NCBI RefSeq assembly: GCF_002556545.1
Contig: NZ_CP022685.1
Location: 6,860,001-6,924,000, forward strand
Length of the DNA stretch: 64,000 nucleotides
Source: Streptomyces formicae
GTDB lineage: Bacteria; Actinomycetota; Actinomycetes; Streptomycetales; Streptomycetaceae
Direction: 5' to 3'
The position numbers and the translations under genes were made by a program. This document shows, piece by piece, positions 51,728 to 60,189 of this stretch. Position 1 is the stretch's first letter, and each line of letters begins with the position of its first letter. The notes under the pieces were generated by a model, which did no database searches, was not told the origin of the DNA, and was given only the letters and a program-made list of their open reading frames with translations.

Positions 51728-51958
51728 TCAGCGTTCCTCTTCGGTGGCGCTTTCGGGAACGGCGGTCAGTCGCTCCGTCTCATCCTGTATCTCAGCGGCG
51801 ATCTTCTTGAGTTCCGGCTCGAACTTGCGGCCATGGTGGGCGCAGAAGAGCAGTTCACCGCCGCTCAACAGGACGACGCGCAGGTATGCCTGGGCGCCGC
51901 AGCGGTCGCAGCGATCAGCGGCCGTCAGGGGGCTCGCGGGGGTCAGAACAGTAGTCAC
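51728..51958 (-). CDS. Small zinc-ribbon protein (DUF7455 type)
   Basis: A 76-aa protein from GTG 51958, preceded by GAGG. Paired metal ligands are visible: CDRCGAQAYLRV and CAHHGRKF, i.e. CxxC and CxxH, which would bind one zinc. Lys/Glu-rich helical sequence follows. Proteins of this kind occur next to hrdB and parE in many actinomycetes, but I know no function. It could bind RNA polymerase or DNA, given its position between the principal sigma factor and topoisomerase IV. It is divergent from parE. Confidence 0.8.
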   Translation of the reverse strand: MTTVLTPASPLTAADRCDRCGAQAYLRVVLLSGGELLFCAHHGRKFEPELKKIAAEIQDETERLTAVPESATEEER

Positions 51959-52400
51959 GTCGCCTCTTCTCTAGCTCGACGAGCTGTCGTACCAGGGTCA
52001 ACATCCAACCAGGCCGAAAACGTTCCCGCTCGTGGCTTTTCCTCGAAGTTTCTTTTCGAGGAGGTTGTCCGTTGCCGGTTGGCGGCGAATGTGCCGTATT
52101 GCGTCTCTTACGTGTCTTACGGTTTCGCGCTGGTGTACAGGTCGGGTCCTCCCCGGCTGGCTTGCCGGCTTGTAGATGAGGACGTGCCCGGAGCCTAAAT
52201 GGTTCATGCCTCGAAGGGAACGTGACGTGCGCTTCACTCCATTGAGGGATCGAACATGTATGCGAGTCTGGACTAGTCTGAGTTGAGACGAGGGTGGCGT
52301 AGCAACGGCTCTACCAGGCATCGGTACCCTCTGACGGGCAACCGAAGCCGCGTCCTTACCCCAAAGGACTCCCTTTGAAATTCAGCGAGGAGCGAACCGC
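51959..52400. other. Intergenic region between DUF7455 gene and parE
   Basis: About 440 bp with no convincing gene. It contains an 8-bp hairpin, TCCTCGAA (52040-52047) with TTCGAGGA (52055-52062), in a relatively AT-rich patch. TCGAACATGTATGCGA at 52250-52265 resembles a LexA box only partly. GAGGAGCG just before 52401 is the parE ribosome binding site. A promoter for parE must lie here, but I cannot place it. Confidence 0.5.
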
Positions 52401-54524
52401 GTGACCGCCGAGACGTCCGTGCCGTCCACAGCGTTGCTGACCGGAGCAGACCGGGACGGTTCCAACTACACCGCGCGGCACCTGCTCGTCCTGGAGGGAC
52501 TCGAGGCCGTCCGCAAGCGTCCGGGCATGTACATCGGGTCGACGGACAGCCGCGGCCTGATGCACTGCCTCTGGGAGATCATCGACAACTCCGTCGACGA
52601 GGCCCTGGGCGGATACTGCGACCACATCGAGGTCATCCTCCACGACGACGCCTCCGTGGAGGTCCGGGACAACGGCCGAGGCATCCCCGTGGATGTCGAG
52701 CCCAAGACCGGCCTCTCCGGAGTCGAGGTCGTCATGACCAAGCTGCACGCGGGCGGAAAGTTCGGCGGCGGGTCGTACGCCGCCTCCGGCGGTCTGCACG
52801 GCGTGGGCGCCTCCGTGGTGAACGCGCTCTCCGCCCGCCTCGACGTCGAGGTGGACCGCGCCGGGCACACCCATGCGATCAGCTTCCGGCGCGGTGTCCC
52901 GGGTGCTTTCGCCAAGCCGGGGCCCGAAGCGGCCTTCGACTCGTCGGCCACGCTGAGCAAGGTCAAGAAGATCCCCAAGACCCGCTCCGGTACGCGGGTG
53001 CGGTACTGGGCCGACCGCCAGATCTTCCTGAAGGACGCGAAGCTGTCGCTGGAGCATCTGCACCAGCGGGCCCGGCAGACCGCCTTCCTGGTGCCCGGTC
53101 TGACCATCGTCGTACGTGATGAGTTCGGGCTCGGCGAGGGCGGCACCAAGGGCGAGGAGTCCTTCCGCTTCGATGGCGGCATCAGCGAGTTCTGCGAGTA
53201 CCTGGCCCAGGACAAGGCCGTGTGCGACGTCCTGCGGCTGTCCGGGCAGGGCACCTTCAAGGAGACGGTGCCGGTCCTCGACGAGCACGGCCAGATGACA
53301 CCGACCGAGGTCACCCGTGAGCTCGGTGTGGACGTGGCGCTGCGCTGGGGCACCGGGTACGACGCGACGATCAGGTCCTTCGTCAACATCATCGCCACCC
53401 CCAAGGGCGGCACCCACGTGACCGGTTTCGAGCGCTCGCTCACCAAGACGATGAACGAGGTGCTGCGCAGCCAGAAGCTGCTGCGCGTGGCCGAGGACGA
53501 CATCGTCAAGGACGACGCCCTTGAGGGCCTCACGGCCGTGGTCACGGTCCGGCTCGCCGAGCCGCAGTTCGAGGGCCAGACCAAGGAGGTGCTCGGCACC
53601 TCGGCGGCCAACCGCATCGTCGCCAACGTGATCGCCAAGGAGCTCAAGGCGTTCCTGACCTCCACCAAGCGGGACGCGAAGGCCCAGGCCCGCGCGGTGA
53701 TGGAGAAGGCCGTCGCCGCGGCCCGTACGCGCATCGCGGCCCGCCAGCACAAGGACGCCCAGCGCAGGAAGACCGCTCTGGAGTCCTCTTCGCTGCCCGC
53801 GAAGCTCGCCGACTGCCGCAGTGACGACGTGGAGCGCAGCGAGCTCTTCATCGTCGAGGGGGACTCCGCGCTCGGCACCGCCAAGCTGGCCCGGAACTCC
53901 GAGTTCCAGGCCCTGCTGCCGATCCGCGGCAAGATCCTCAACGTTCAGAAGGCATCCGTTTCGGACATGCTGAAGAACGCCGAGTGCGGCGCGATCATCC
54001 AGGTCATAGGAGCGGGGTCCGGCCGGACCTTCGACATCGACGCGGCGCGCTACGGCAAGATCATCCTGCTCGTCGACGCCGACGTCGACGGCGCGCACAT
54101 CCGCATCCTGCTCCTCACCCTCTTCCAGCGGTACATGCGCCCGATGGTGGAGGCCGGACGGGTCTTCGCCGCCGTGCCGCCCCTGCACCGCATCGAGCTG
54201 GTCCAGCCCAAGAAGGGCCAGGACAAGTACATCTACACGTACTCCGACCGCGAGCTGCGCGAGACGCTGCTCGAGTTCCAGCGCAAGGGCGTGCGGTACA
54301 AGGACTCGATCCAGCGGTACAAGGGTCTGGGCGAGATGGACGCCGACCAGCTGGCCGAGACGACGATGGACCCGCGGTACCGCACGCTGCGCCGGATCAA
54401 CATCGGCGAGCTGGACTCCGCCGAGCAGGTCTTCGATCTGCTGATGGGCAACGACGTCGCCCCGCGCAAGGAATTCATCACGAAGTCCGCCGCGACGCTG
54501 GACCGGTCGCGCATCGACGCGTGA
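52401..54524 (+). CDS. parE: DNA topoisomerase IV subunit B (ParE)
   Basis: ATPase subunit of the type II topoisomerase that decatenates replicated chromosomes. The protein is 707 aa from GTG 52401. GHKL ATPase motifs: EIIDNSVDEALGG, DNGRGIPVD and GGLHGVGASVVNAL. The TOPRIM domain has FIVEGDSALGTAK, LPIRGKILNV and DADVDGAHIRIL; the C-terminus has YKGLGEMDADQLAETTMDP. The length fits ParE/GyrB. I prefer ParE to GyrB because a Streptomyces gyrB would lie beside gyrA and dnaN near the origin, and this locus matches the second GyrB-like gene. parC is not in the window. Confidence 0.93.
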   Translation: MTAETSVPSTALLTGADRDGSNYTARHLLVLEGLEAVRKRPGMYIGSTDSRGLMHCLWEIIDNSVDEALGGYCDHIEVILHDDASVEVRDNGRGIPVDVEPKTGLSGVEVVMTKLHAGGKFGGGSYAASGGLHGVGASVVNALSARLDVEVDRAGHTHAISFRRGVPGAFAKPGPEAAFDSSATLSKVKKIPKTRSGTRVRYWADRQIFLKDAKLSLEHLHQRARQTAFLVPGLTIVVRDEFGLGEGGTKGEESFRFDGGISEFCEYLAQDKAVCDVLRLSGQGTFKETVPVLDEHGQMTPTEVTRELGVDVALRWGTGYDATIRSFVNIIATPKGGTHVTGFERSLTKTMNEVLRSQKLLRVAEDDIVKDDALEGLTAVVTVRLAEPQFEGQTKEVLGTSAANRIVANVIAKELKAFLTSTKRDAKAQARAVMEKAVAAARTRIAARQHKDAQRRKTALESSSLPAKLADCRSDDVERSELFIVEGDSALGTAKLARNSEFQALLPIRGKILNVQKASVSDMLKNAECGAIIQVIGAGSGRTFDIDAARYGKIILLVDADVDGAHIRILLLTLFQRYMRPMVEAGRVFAAVPPLHRIELVQPKKGQDKYIYTYSDRELRETLLEFQRKGVRYKDSIQRYKGLGEMDADQLAETTMDPRYRTLRRINIGELDSAEQVFDLLMGNDVAPRKEFITKSAATLDRSRIDA

Positions 54525-54621
54525 GCGGAGCGGGTTGCGCGTGAGGGGTTCGGCGCACGACATCGGCGGCGCGTGACGTGGGCGTCACTTACTCCGACCC
54601 GGCCGCTCCGCGCAGCCCGTA

Positions 54622-54653
54622 CCGTGCGCTCCACCCATGGGTGGAGCGCACGG
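54622..54653. repeat. Perfect 32-bp palindrome downstream of parE
   Basis: Left arm CCGTGCGCTCCACCCA (54622-54637) is followed directly by its exact reverse complement TGGGTGGAGCGCACGG (54638-54653). As RNA it would form a 14-bp stem with a CAUG loop and could terminate parE, about 100 bp after its stop. A short upstream dyad, GTGACG-TGGG-CGTCAC at 54573-54588, is also present. Confidence 0.8.
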
Positions 54654-54767
54654 ATCCACCCGCGTTCCACCCCTGCGCCGATCTCCCGACCGGGCGATTT
54701 CCGTAGCGTCGAAGGCGTCGATCCTCCGCGGATCGGCCTCGCCCTTCCTCGTCGTGCGGAGGCTGAC

Positions 54768-55280
54768 ATGTCCGGGCTCACCAACGCTGTGGTGATCTGC
54801 GCCGTCGTGGTGCTGGTGATCGTGCGCCAATTCAAGGCCCAGCAGATCGGCACGGACCGGCGCTGGTGGGTCATACCGGCGGTCCTCGTCTTCCTGGCCG
54901 TCCGCGAGCCCGACCTGATCGACCACCATCACCAGACGGCGTCCGTGGTGCTGCTCGTCGCGGAGCTGCTCGTCGGCCTGGCCATGGGCGCGGGCTGGGC
55001 GCGGACCTCGCACGTCTGGACCGAGGCCGACGGCACCGCGTGGAGCAAGGGGACCAAGGCCACCGCGCTCGTCTGGGCCGTCGGGATCGGGCTGCGGGCC
55101 GGTCTGTTCGGGCTCGGCGCGGCACTGGACGTGCGTCAGGGCAGCGCCACTCTGATGCTGGCGCTGGCGGCCACGCTGCTGGTCCGCAGCGGGCTGCTCC
55201 TGCAACGGACCGGCGCCGGAAACCGGACGTACGGTGTTGCCGACGCGGCGTACGAACCCCTGCGGAAGGACCCCGTGTGA
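54768..55280 (+). CDS. Small membrane protein, DUF1453/CcdC-like
   Basis: A 170-aa protein with about four hydrophobic segments (VVICAVVVLVIVRQF, WWVIPAVLVFLAVREPDLI, TASVVLLVAELLVGLAMGAGWARTSHVWTEADG, ATLMLALAATLLVRSGLLL). ARTSHVWTEADGTAWSKGT is typical of this family. The start is ATG 54768, five bases after GGAGG. The stop overlaps the GTG start of the histidine kinase by four bases (GTGA), so it is translationally coupled to the two-component system and may sense or tune the same signal. The function is unknown. Confidence 0.82.
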   Translation: MSGLTNAVVICAVVVLVIVRQFKAQQIGTDRRWWVIPAVLVFLAVREPDLIDHHHQTASVVLLVAELLVGLAMGAGWARTSHVWTEADGTAWSKGTKATALVWAVGIGLRAGLFGLGAALDVRQGSATLMLALAATLLVRSGLLLQRTGAGNRTYGVADAAYEPLRKDPV

Positions 55281-56419
55281 GCTGGGACCGATGGACGCGA
55301 TGGCCCTCCAGGGAGGCGCTCACCTGGGCGGGGATGAGCATCGCCCGGCTGTGGTTCGTCCGGGTCCTGCGCGTGCTGATCCTCGGCAGCCTGCTGTGGC
55401 AAGCGTTCCACAAGGAGCGGGGCTGGCATCTGGCGGCCGGGGTGGGCCTGGTCGTGGCGACCGCGTTCTTCGGGTGGGCGTTCTTCCGCATCTCGTTCGC
55501 TCATCGACTGTGGCCGTCACTGGGACTGATGGCGCTGCTCCTGGCGTCTGCGCTCGCCGCGGAGCTGGGTGATTGGAGACTCCTCGCCCTGGTGCTGTGG
55601 TGCGGCTCGGCCATCTCCGCCCTGGAGCGGCTGCCGCTGGTGGCCGGTGCTCCCTGCGTGCTCGTGGGGATGACCGGGTTCGTCGCGTACAACGACGACA
55701 GCTGGCTCACCACGGCACTCACCGTCGTGGGCCTCGTGCTGGCCGGGTACACCTTGAGGCTCGACGCGGAGGCGCGGGGGAGTGCTCATCGGCTGCTGAC
55801 GCAGGAGCGGGCGGCGCGCGTCGCTGAGGCGGAAGCGGCCGCGCTCGCCGAGCGGGCCCGCATCGCGCGTGAGATCCACGACGTGCTCGCGCACAGCCTC
55901 TCCGCGCAGCTCGTCCACCTCGAGGCGGCCCGCCTGTTGATCGAGAGGGACGCGACCAAGCAGCAGATCCTGGACCGTGTGGTGGCGGCTCGGTCCATGG
56001 CCCGCGAGGGGCTCGCCGAGACCAGACAGGCGCTCTCCGCGTTGCGCGGGGAGATGACTCCGGTCGAGGACTTCCTGCGCGAGCTGGTCACGACGGACCG
56101 GGCGTCGGTCACCGTGACGGGAGAGCGGCGCCCGCTGCCCGCCGAGGCGTCCCAGGCGGTGCGCAGGGTGGCGCAGGAGGCTCTGACGAACGTGCGCAAG
56201 CACGCTCCGGGCGCGAAGGTGCAGATGTCTCTCGAGTACGGCGAGGGCGAAGTGAGGCTGGAGGTAAGCGATTCGGGCGGACCTGCGGGGGAGCTCGCCG
56301 CCTCCGGAGCCGGGTACGGTCTGCTGGGCATGCGTGAGCGGGCCGAGCTGCTGGGCGGGTCCCTGCAAGCAGGGCCGGGCGAGGAGGGCTTCGTGGTGAC
56401 GCTGAGGGTGCCGGGATGA
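55277..56419 (+). CDS. NarL-type sensor histidine kinase
   Basis: A 380-aa membrane kinase starting at GTG 55277, overlapping the previous stop. The N-terminal 170 residues hold about five hydrophobic segments and no extracellular domain. The HisKA_3 phosphoacceptor region is AREIHDVLAHSLSAQLVHLEAA. The HATPase domain shows AQEALTNVRKHAPGAKV, VSDSGGP and GYGLLGMRERAELLGG. The partner regulator gene follows with a 4-bp overlap. The kinase probably senses a membrane or intramembrane cue, which is inference. Confidence 0.93.
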   Translation: MSWDRWTRWPSREALTWAGMSIARLWFVRVLRVLILGSLLWQAFHKERGWHLAAGVGLVVATAFFGWAFFRISFAHRLWPSLGLMALLLASALAAELGDWRLLALVLWCGSAISALERLPLVAGAPCVLVGMTGFVAYNDDSWLTTALTVVGLVLAGYTLRLDAEARGSAHRLLTQERAARVAEAEAAALAERARIAREIHDVLAHSLSAQLVHLEAARLLIERDATKQQILDRVVAARSMAREGLAETRQALSALRGEMTPVEDFLRELVTTDRASVTVTGERRPLPAEASQAVRRVAQEALTNVRKHAPGAKVQMSLEYGEGEVRLEVSDSGGPAGELAASGAGYGLLGMRERAELLGGSLQAGPGEEGFVVTLRVPG

Positions 56420-57183
56420 CAGAGAACGACGGTGCCACCGGGACCGCGGACGACGGAGCGGACAGGACAGCGGGCAAGACAGTGGGCGAGGGGAGAGGCG
56501 CCGGGGCGAAGCCGCCCGCGCGGGTGATCGTGGCCGACGACCAGACCGTGGTGCGCGAGGGCATCGTGATGCTGCTCGGGCTGCTCCCCGGCATCGAGGT
56601 CGTGGGTTCCGCGGGCGACGGCGAGGAAGCCGTCCGGCTCGTGGCCGAACTCGCGCCGGACGTGGTGCTGATGGACCTGCGCATGCCCCGTTGCGACGGG
56701 GCGGAGGCCACGCGGCGTATCCGTGCGGAGTATCCGGGGACGCAGGTCGTCGTGCTCACCACGTACGCCGACGACGACTCGCTGTTCCCCGCGCTGAGAG
56801 CGGGCGCGCGCGGCTATCTCACCAAGGACGCGGGTGGGGACGAGATCGTGCGGGCCGTCGAGGACGTGCTCTCGGGTGACGCGGGGCTTTCGCCGAGCAT
56901 CCAACGGCGGCTTCTGGAGCGGCTGTCGGAGCCGGATGACGGGCCCGCCGTGGCCGCGGAGCCGCCGGACGGTCTCACCGCGCGGGAGACCGAAGTGCTC
57001 GTACTGATCGCGGAGGGGATGTCGAATCACGAGATCGCCCGGGCCCTGCACGTCTCCACCGCCACGGTGAAGACGCACATCAACAATCTCTTCGCGAAGA
57101 CGGGCCTCAAGGACCGCGCGCAGGCCGTGCGCTACGCCTACCGGCACGGACTCGCCAAGCCTCCAGGGAGCGTGCGTATCTGA
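56416..57183 (+). CDS. NarL/FixJ-type response regulator
   Basis: A 255-aa regulator. An acidic Gly/Ala extension of about 35 residues precedes the receiver domain (VIVADDQTVVREGIVMLL, phosphoacceptor Asp in VVLMDLRMP, Lys in YLTKDAGG). The LuxR-type helix-turn-helix is LTARETEVLVLIAEGMSNHEIARALHVSTATVKTHINNLFAKTGL. The ATG overlaps the kinase stop codon (ATGA). The promoter targets cannot be inferred from the neighbours. Confidence 0.95.
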   Translation: MTENDGATGTADDGADRTAGKTVGEGRGAGAKPPARVIVADDQTVVREGIVMLLGLLPGIEVVGSAGDGEEAVRLVAELAPDVVLMDLRMPRCDGAEATRRIRAEYPGTQVVVLTTYADDDSLFPALRAGARGYLTKDAGGDEIVRAVEDVLSGDAGLSPSIQRRLLERLSEPDDGPAVAAEPPDGLTARETEVLVLIAEGMSNHEIARALHVSTATVKTHINNLFAKTGLKDRAQAVRYAYRHGLAKPPGSVRI

Positions 57184-57293
57184 GGGCCCTTCACCTGATG
57201 GGGTGAAGAGCGCGAGGAGAAGAGTCAGGGATCTTCCCCTTCTGTCCATCCTTGGGCACGCGGCCGAACAGGGCAGCGGACAAGGAGAGTTCG

Positions 57294-57860
57294 GTGGAGA
57301 AGCACGACGGGCCCGATGCCGGGTCGGGTCGGGGCGGTGGGGGACAGGGCCGGATCGGTGATCAAAGGGATCCCTGGTACGACGCGCTCGCCTCCGGCTG
57401 GGGAGAGTTGGACGGCACGGGCGTCCCGGCTTCCGTGGCGCCGTCCCCGTCCCATTCCCCGGTGACCTCTGAGCGGCACGGTGCGAGTCCTGCCGACATC
57501 TACCTGGAGGTGCAGCGCAGCGAGGCCTTCCAGGAAGTGCGCGGTCGGTACCGGCGGTTCGTGATCCCGGGCGTCGCGGTCTTCTTCACCTGGTACGTGG
57601 CGTACGTCGTGACCGCGACGACGGCGCCCGGGCTGATGGCGCGGCCCGTCGCCGGTGCGGTGAATGTGGCGATGCTGGCGGGGCTCGGGCAGTTCTTCAC
57701 GACGTTCCTGCTGACCTGGGCGTATGTCCGGCATGCGCGGCTGCGCAGGGATCGTGCGGCGCTGGATCTGCGCTGGGCCGTCTTCGAGCAGAAGCGGGAG
57801 CAGGAACAGGAGCGGCAGCGCGTGCGTGAGGTGGCACGAGAGCAGGGGATCGAGCGATGA
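57294..57860 (+). CDS. DUF485 membrane protein, partner of ActP symporter
   Basis: A 188-aa protein from GTG 57294, preceded by AAGGAGA. An acidic N-terminal tail of about 80 residues is followed by the DUF485 core: RSEAFQEVRGRYRRFVIPGVAVFFTWYVAYV, FFTTFLLTWAYVRHAR and a C-terminal Glu/Arg/Gln coiled-coil-like tail. Two membrane segments are clear. Its stop codon overlaps the ActP start by four bases. DUF485 proteins (YjcH in E. coli) are encoded next to acetate symporters and are thought to assist them. A long acidic N-terminus is unusual for the family. Confidence 0.92.
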   Translation: MEKHDGPDAGSGRGGGGQGRIGDQRDPWYDALASGWGELDGTGVPASVAPSPSHSPVTSERHGASPADIYLEVQRSEAFQEVRGRYRRFVIPGVAVFFTWYVAYVVTATTAPGLMARPVAGAVNVAMLAGLGQFFTTFLLTWAYVRHARLRRDRAALDLRWAVFEQKREQEQERQRVREVAREQGIER

Positions 57861-59449
57861 CCGGGGATCACCAGACCTTGGCGCTGTTGCTGTTCGGCGT
57901 GTTCGTGGCCGTCACGCTCGCCATCACCACGTGGGTGAGCCGCAACCGGCACGGCTCGGCGGAGGAGTTCTACGCGGGCGGACGGCTCTTCTCGCCCATG
58001 GAGAATGGTTTTGCCATCGCGGGCGACTACATGTCGGCCGCCTCGTTCCTCGGCATCTCCGGGCTGATCGCGCTCTTCGGGTACGACGGGCTGCTGTACT
58101 CGGTGGGCTTCCTCGTGGCCTGGCTCGTGGTGCTGTTCCTGGTGGCCGAACTGGTCCGCAACTGCGGGCGGTTCACGCTCGCCGATGTCGTGGCCGCGCG
58201 GATGCGGGAGCGTCCGGTGCGGATCGCGGCGGGAACGTCCTCGGTGACCGTGTCCGTGCTCTATCTGGTGGCGCAGATGGTGGGGGCGGGCTCGCTGGTG
58301 GGGTTGCTGCTCGGAGGGACGAGCGGGGCGGCGCAGACCTGGACGGTGATCGGCGTCGGCGCGCTCATGGTGATCTATGTGTCGATGGGAGGGATGAGGG
58401 CCACCACCTGGATCCAGATCGTCAAGGCGGTCCTGCTGATGTGCGGGGCGATCGCGCTGACCGTGCTCGTCCTGGTGCGCTTCCACGGGGACTTCGACCA
58501 GTTGCTGCGGACCGCCGCCGATCACAGTGGGCAGGGAGAGCGGTTCCTCGCGCCCGGGCTGAGGTACGGCGGGGACTGGACCTCGAGGCTGGACTTCATC
58601 AGCCTCGGGCTCGCGCTCGTGCTCGGCACCGCGGGGTTGCCGCACATCCTCTCGCGCTTCTACACCGTGCCGACCGCGCGGGCCGCCCGGCGCTCGGTGG
58701 TCTGGTCGATCGGGCTCATCGGGAGCTTCTACCTGATGACGATCGTGCTGGGCTTCGGGGCGGCCGCCATTGTGGGGTCCGACGCGGTGCGCGGGTCGAA
58801 TGCCGCGGGGAACACGGCAGTTCCGCTGCTTGCGCTCGATCTGGGTGGTGGCGCGGACTCCACAGGGGGAACGGTTCTGTTCGCGATCGTCGCCGCCATC
58901 GCCTTCGCCACGATCCTCGCCGTGGTCGCCGGGATCACGCTCGCCTCGTCGGCGTCCGTGGCCCATGACCTGTACGCCTCCTTGCGGCGACGGAACGCGA
59001 AGCCGCGCAGCGAGGTGGCGGTGGCGCGGGTCGCCGCAGCCGGGATCGGCGTGCTCGCGATCGGGCTCGGGCTGCTGGCCCGCGACCTCAACGTGGCGTT
59101 CCTGGTGGGCCTCGCCTTCGCGGTCGCCGCGTCCGCCAACCTGCCGGTGCTGCTCTACTCGCTGTTCTGGCGGAACTTCACCACGCGGGGCGCGGTGTGG
59201 TCGGTGTACGGGGGACTGGTGCCCGCGCTCACGCTGGTCGTGCTGTCGCCCGTGGTCTCCGGAGGGCCCGACGCGCTCTTCCCCGGCGTGGACTTCCAGT
59301 ACTTCCCCCTGGAGAACCCCGGTCTCGTCTCCATCCCGCTGGGCTTCCTCGCCGGGTGGCTCGGCACGGTGACCTCGCACGAGCCCGCGGACGAGGCCAA
59401 GCACGCGGAGACGGAGGTGCGGTCGCTCACCGGTGCCGGGGCGGTGTAA
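57857..59449 (+). CDS. Sodium/solute symporter of ActP (acetate) type
   Basis: A 530-aa sodium:solute symporter with about 13 membrane segments. ATG 57857 overlaps the DUF485 gene stop. Characteristic segments: RNRHGSAEEFYAGGRLFSPMENGFAIAGDYMSAASFLGISGLIALFGYDG, where Gly-Asp-Tyr-Met-Ser-Ala-Ala is typical of acetate-type carriers, and GTAGLPHILSRFYTVPTARAARRSV. It probably takes up acetate or a related short monocarboxylate. The adjacent DUF485 gene supports the assignment. It is convergent with the CitB-type regulator gene, 62 bp away. Confidence 0.9.
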   Translation: MTGDHQTLALLLFGVFVAVTLAITTWVSRNRHGSAEEFYAGGRLFSPMENGFAIAGDYMSAASFLGISGLIALFGYDGLLYSVGFLVAWLVVLFLVAELVRNCGRFTLADVVAARMRERPVRIAAGTSSVTVSVLYLVAQMVGAGSLVGLLLGGTSGAAQTWTVIGVGALMVIYVSMGGMRATTWIQIVKAVLLMCGAIALTVLVLVRFHGDFDQLLRTAADHSGQGERFLAPGLRYGGDWTSRLDFISLGLALVLGTAGLPHILSRFYTVPTARAARRSVVWSIGLIGSFYLMTIVLGFGAAAIVGSDAVRGSNAAGNTAVPLLALDLGGGADSTGGTVLFAIVAAIAFATILAVVAGITLASSASVAHDLYASLRRRNAKPRSEVAVARVAAAGIGVLAIGLGLLARDLNVAFLVGLAFAVAASANLPVLLYSLFWRNFTTRGAVWSVYGGLVPALTLVVLSPVVSGGPDALFPGVDFQYFPLENPGLVSIPLGFLAGWLGTVTSHEPADEAKHAETEVRSLTGAGAV

Positions 59450-59511
59450 CGATTCCCCGGCATCAACCTGACCGAGACCTCGACCCCGGCTCCGGGTGGG
59501 CAGGCCGGTGC

Positions 59512-60189
59512 CTAGACGCTCGCTGCCCACTCGTAGCGATGCTCGGGGCGGCCGGTGTCGCCGTACTTGAGGCTCAGCCTGACCCGGCCCGCGCGCTCCA
59601 GGAGCTTCAGATAGCGCTGTGCCGTCTGACGGCTCAGCCGGGTGTGGTCCGCCAGCTCCTGGGCCGAGAGCGGCCCCTCAGCGGCCATCAGGGCCCTGCG
59701 CACCAGCTCCGCCGTGGTGGGGGAGTGCCCCTTGGGCAGGTCGGGCGCCGTGGTCGCCGAGAGGGCGCCGAAGATCCGGTCGACCTCGGCCTGTTCTGCC
59801 TCGCCGCCGCCGTCCAGGGTGCGGCGCAGGGTCGCGTACGCGTCGAGCTTGGCGCGCAGGCCCGCGTAGGAGAACGGCTTGACCAGGTACTGGAGCGCGC
59901 CGTGCCGCATCGCCGCCTGCACCGTGGCCACGTCGCGCGCCGCGGTCACCATGATCACGTCGGTCTGGTGGCCGCGCTCACGCAACGTACGTACGACCGA
60001 GAGGCCCGTCTCGTCCGGCAGGTAATGGTCCAGCAGGACCAGGTCCACGGGGACGTCCTCGACGAGCCGGAGCGCCTCGGCCGCGTTGTGCGCCTTCGCC
60101 GCCACTCGGAAGCCGGGGATCTTCGCGACATAGGCGGCGTTGACGTCGGCGACCCGGACGTCGTCGTCCACGACCAGGACCTCGATCAT
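59512..60189 (-). CDS. CitB/DcuR-type response regulator
   Basis: A 225-aa regulator. The receiver domain has VLVVDDDVRVADVNAAYV, phosphoacceptor Asp in LVLLDHYLPDETGL, Thr in MVTAARD and Lys in YLVKPFSYAGL. The C-terminal part is a CitB-like winged helix (LSAQELADHTRLSRQTAQRYLKLLE). It is encoded downstream of, and overlaps by four bases, the CitA-type kinase gene. Such pairs respond to citrate or C4-dicarboxylates. The nearby citrate-synthase-like and symporter genes fit that, but the targets are unproven. Confidence 0.95.
   Translation of the reverse strand: MIEVLVVDDDVRVADVNAAYVAKIPGFRVAAKAHNAAEALRLVEDVPVDLVLLDHYLPDETGLSVVRTLRERGHQTDVIMVTAARDVATVQAAMRHGALQYLVKPFSYAGLRAKLDAYATLRRTLDGGGEAEQAEVDRIFGALSATTAPDLPKGHSPTTAELVRRALMAAEGPLSAQELADHTRLSRQTAQRYLKLLERAGRVRLSLKYGDTGRPEHRYEWAASV

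Noticed and set aside
52250..52265. LexA-like box TCGAACATGTATGCGA upstream of parE
   Set aside because: It matches TCGAAC but only four of six bases of the second half, and parE is not a known SOS gene. A binding test would settle it.
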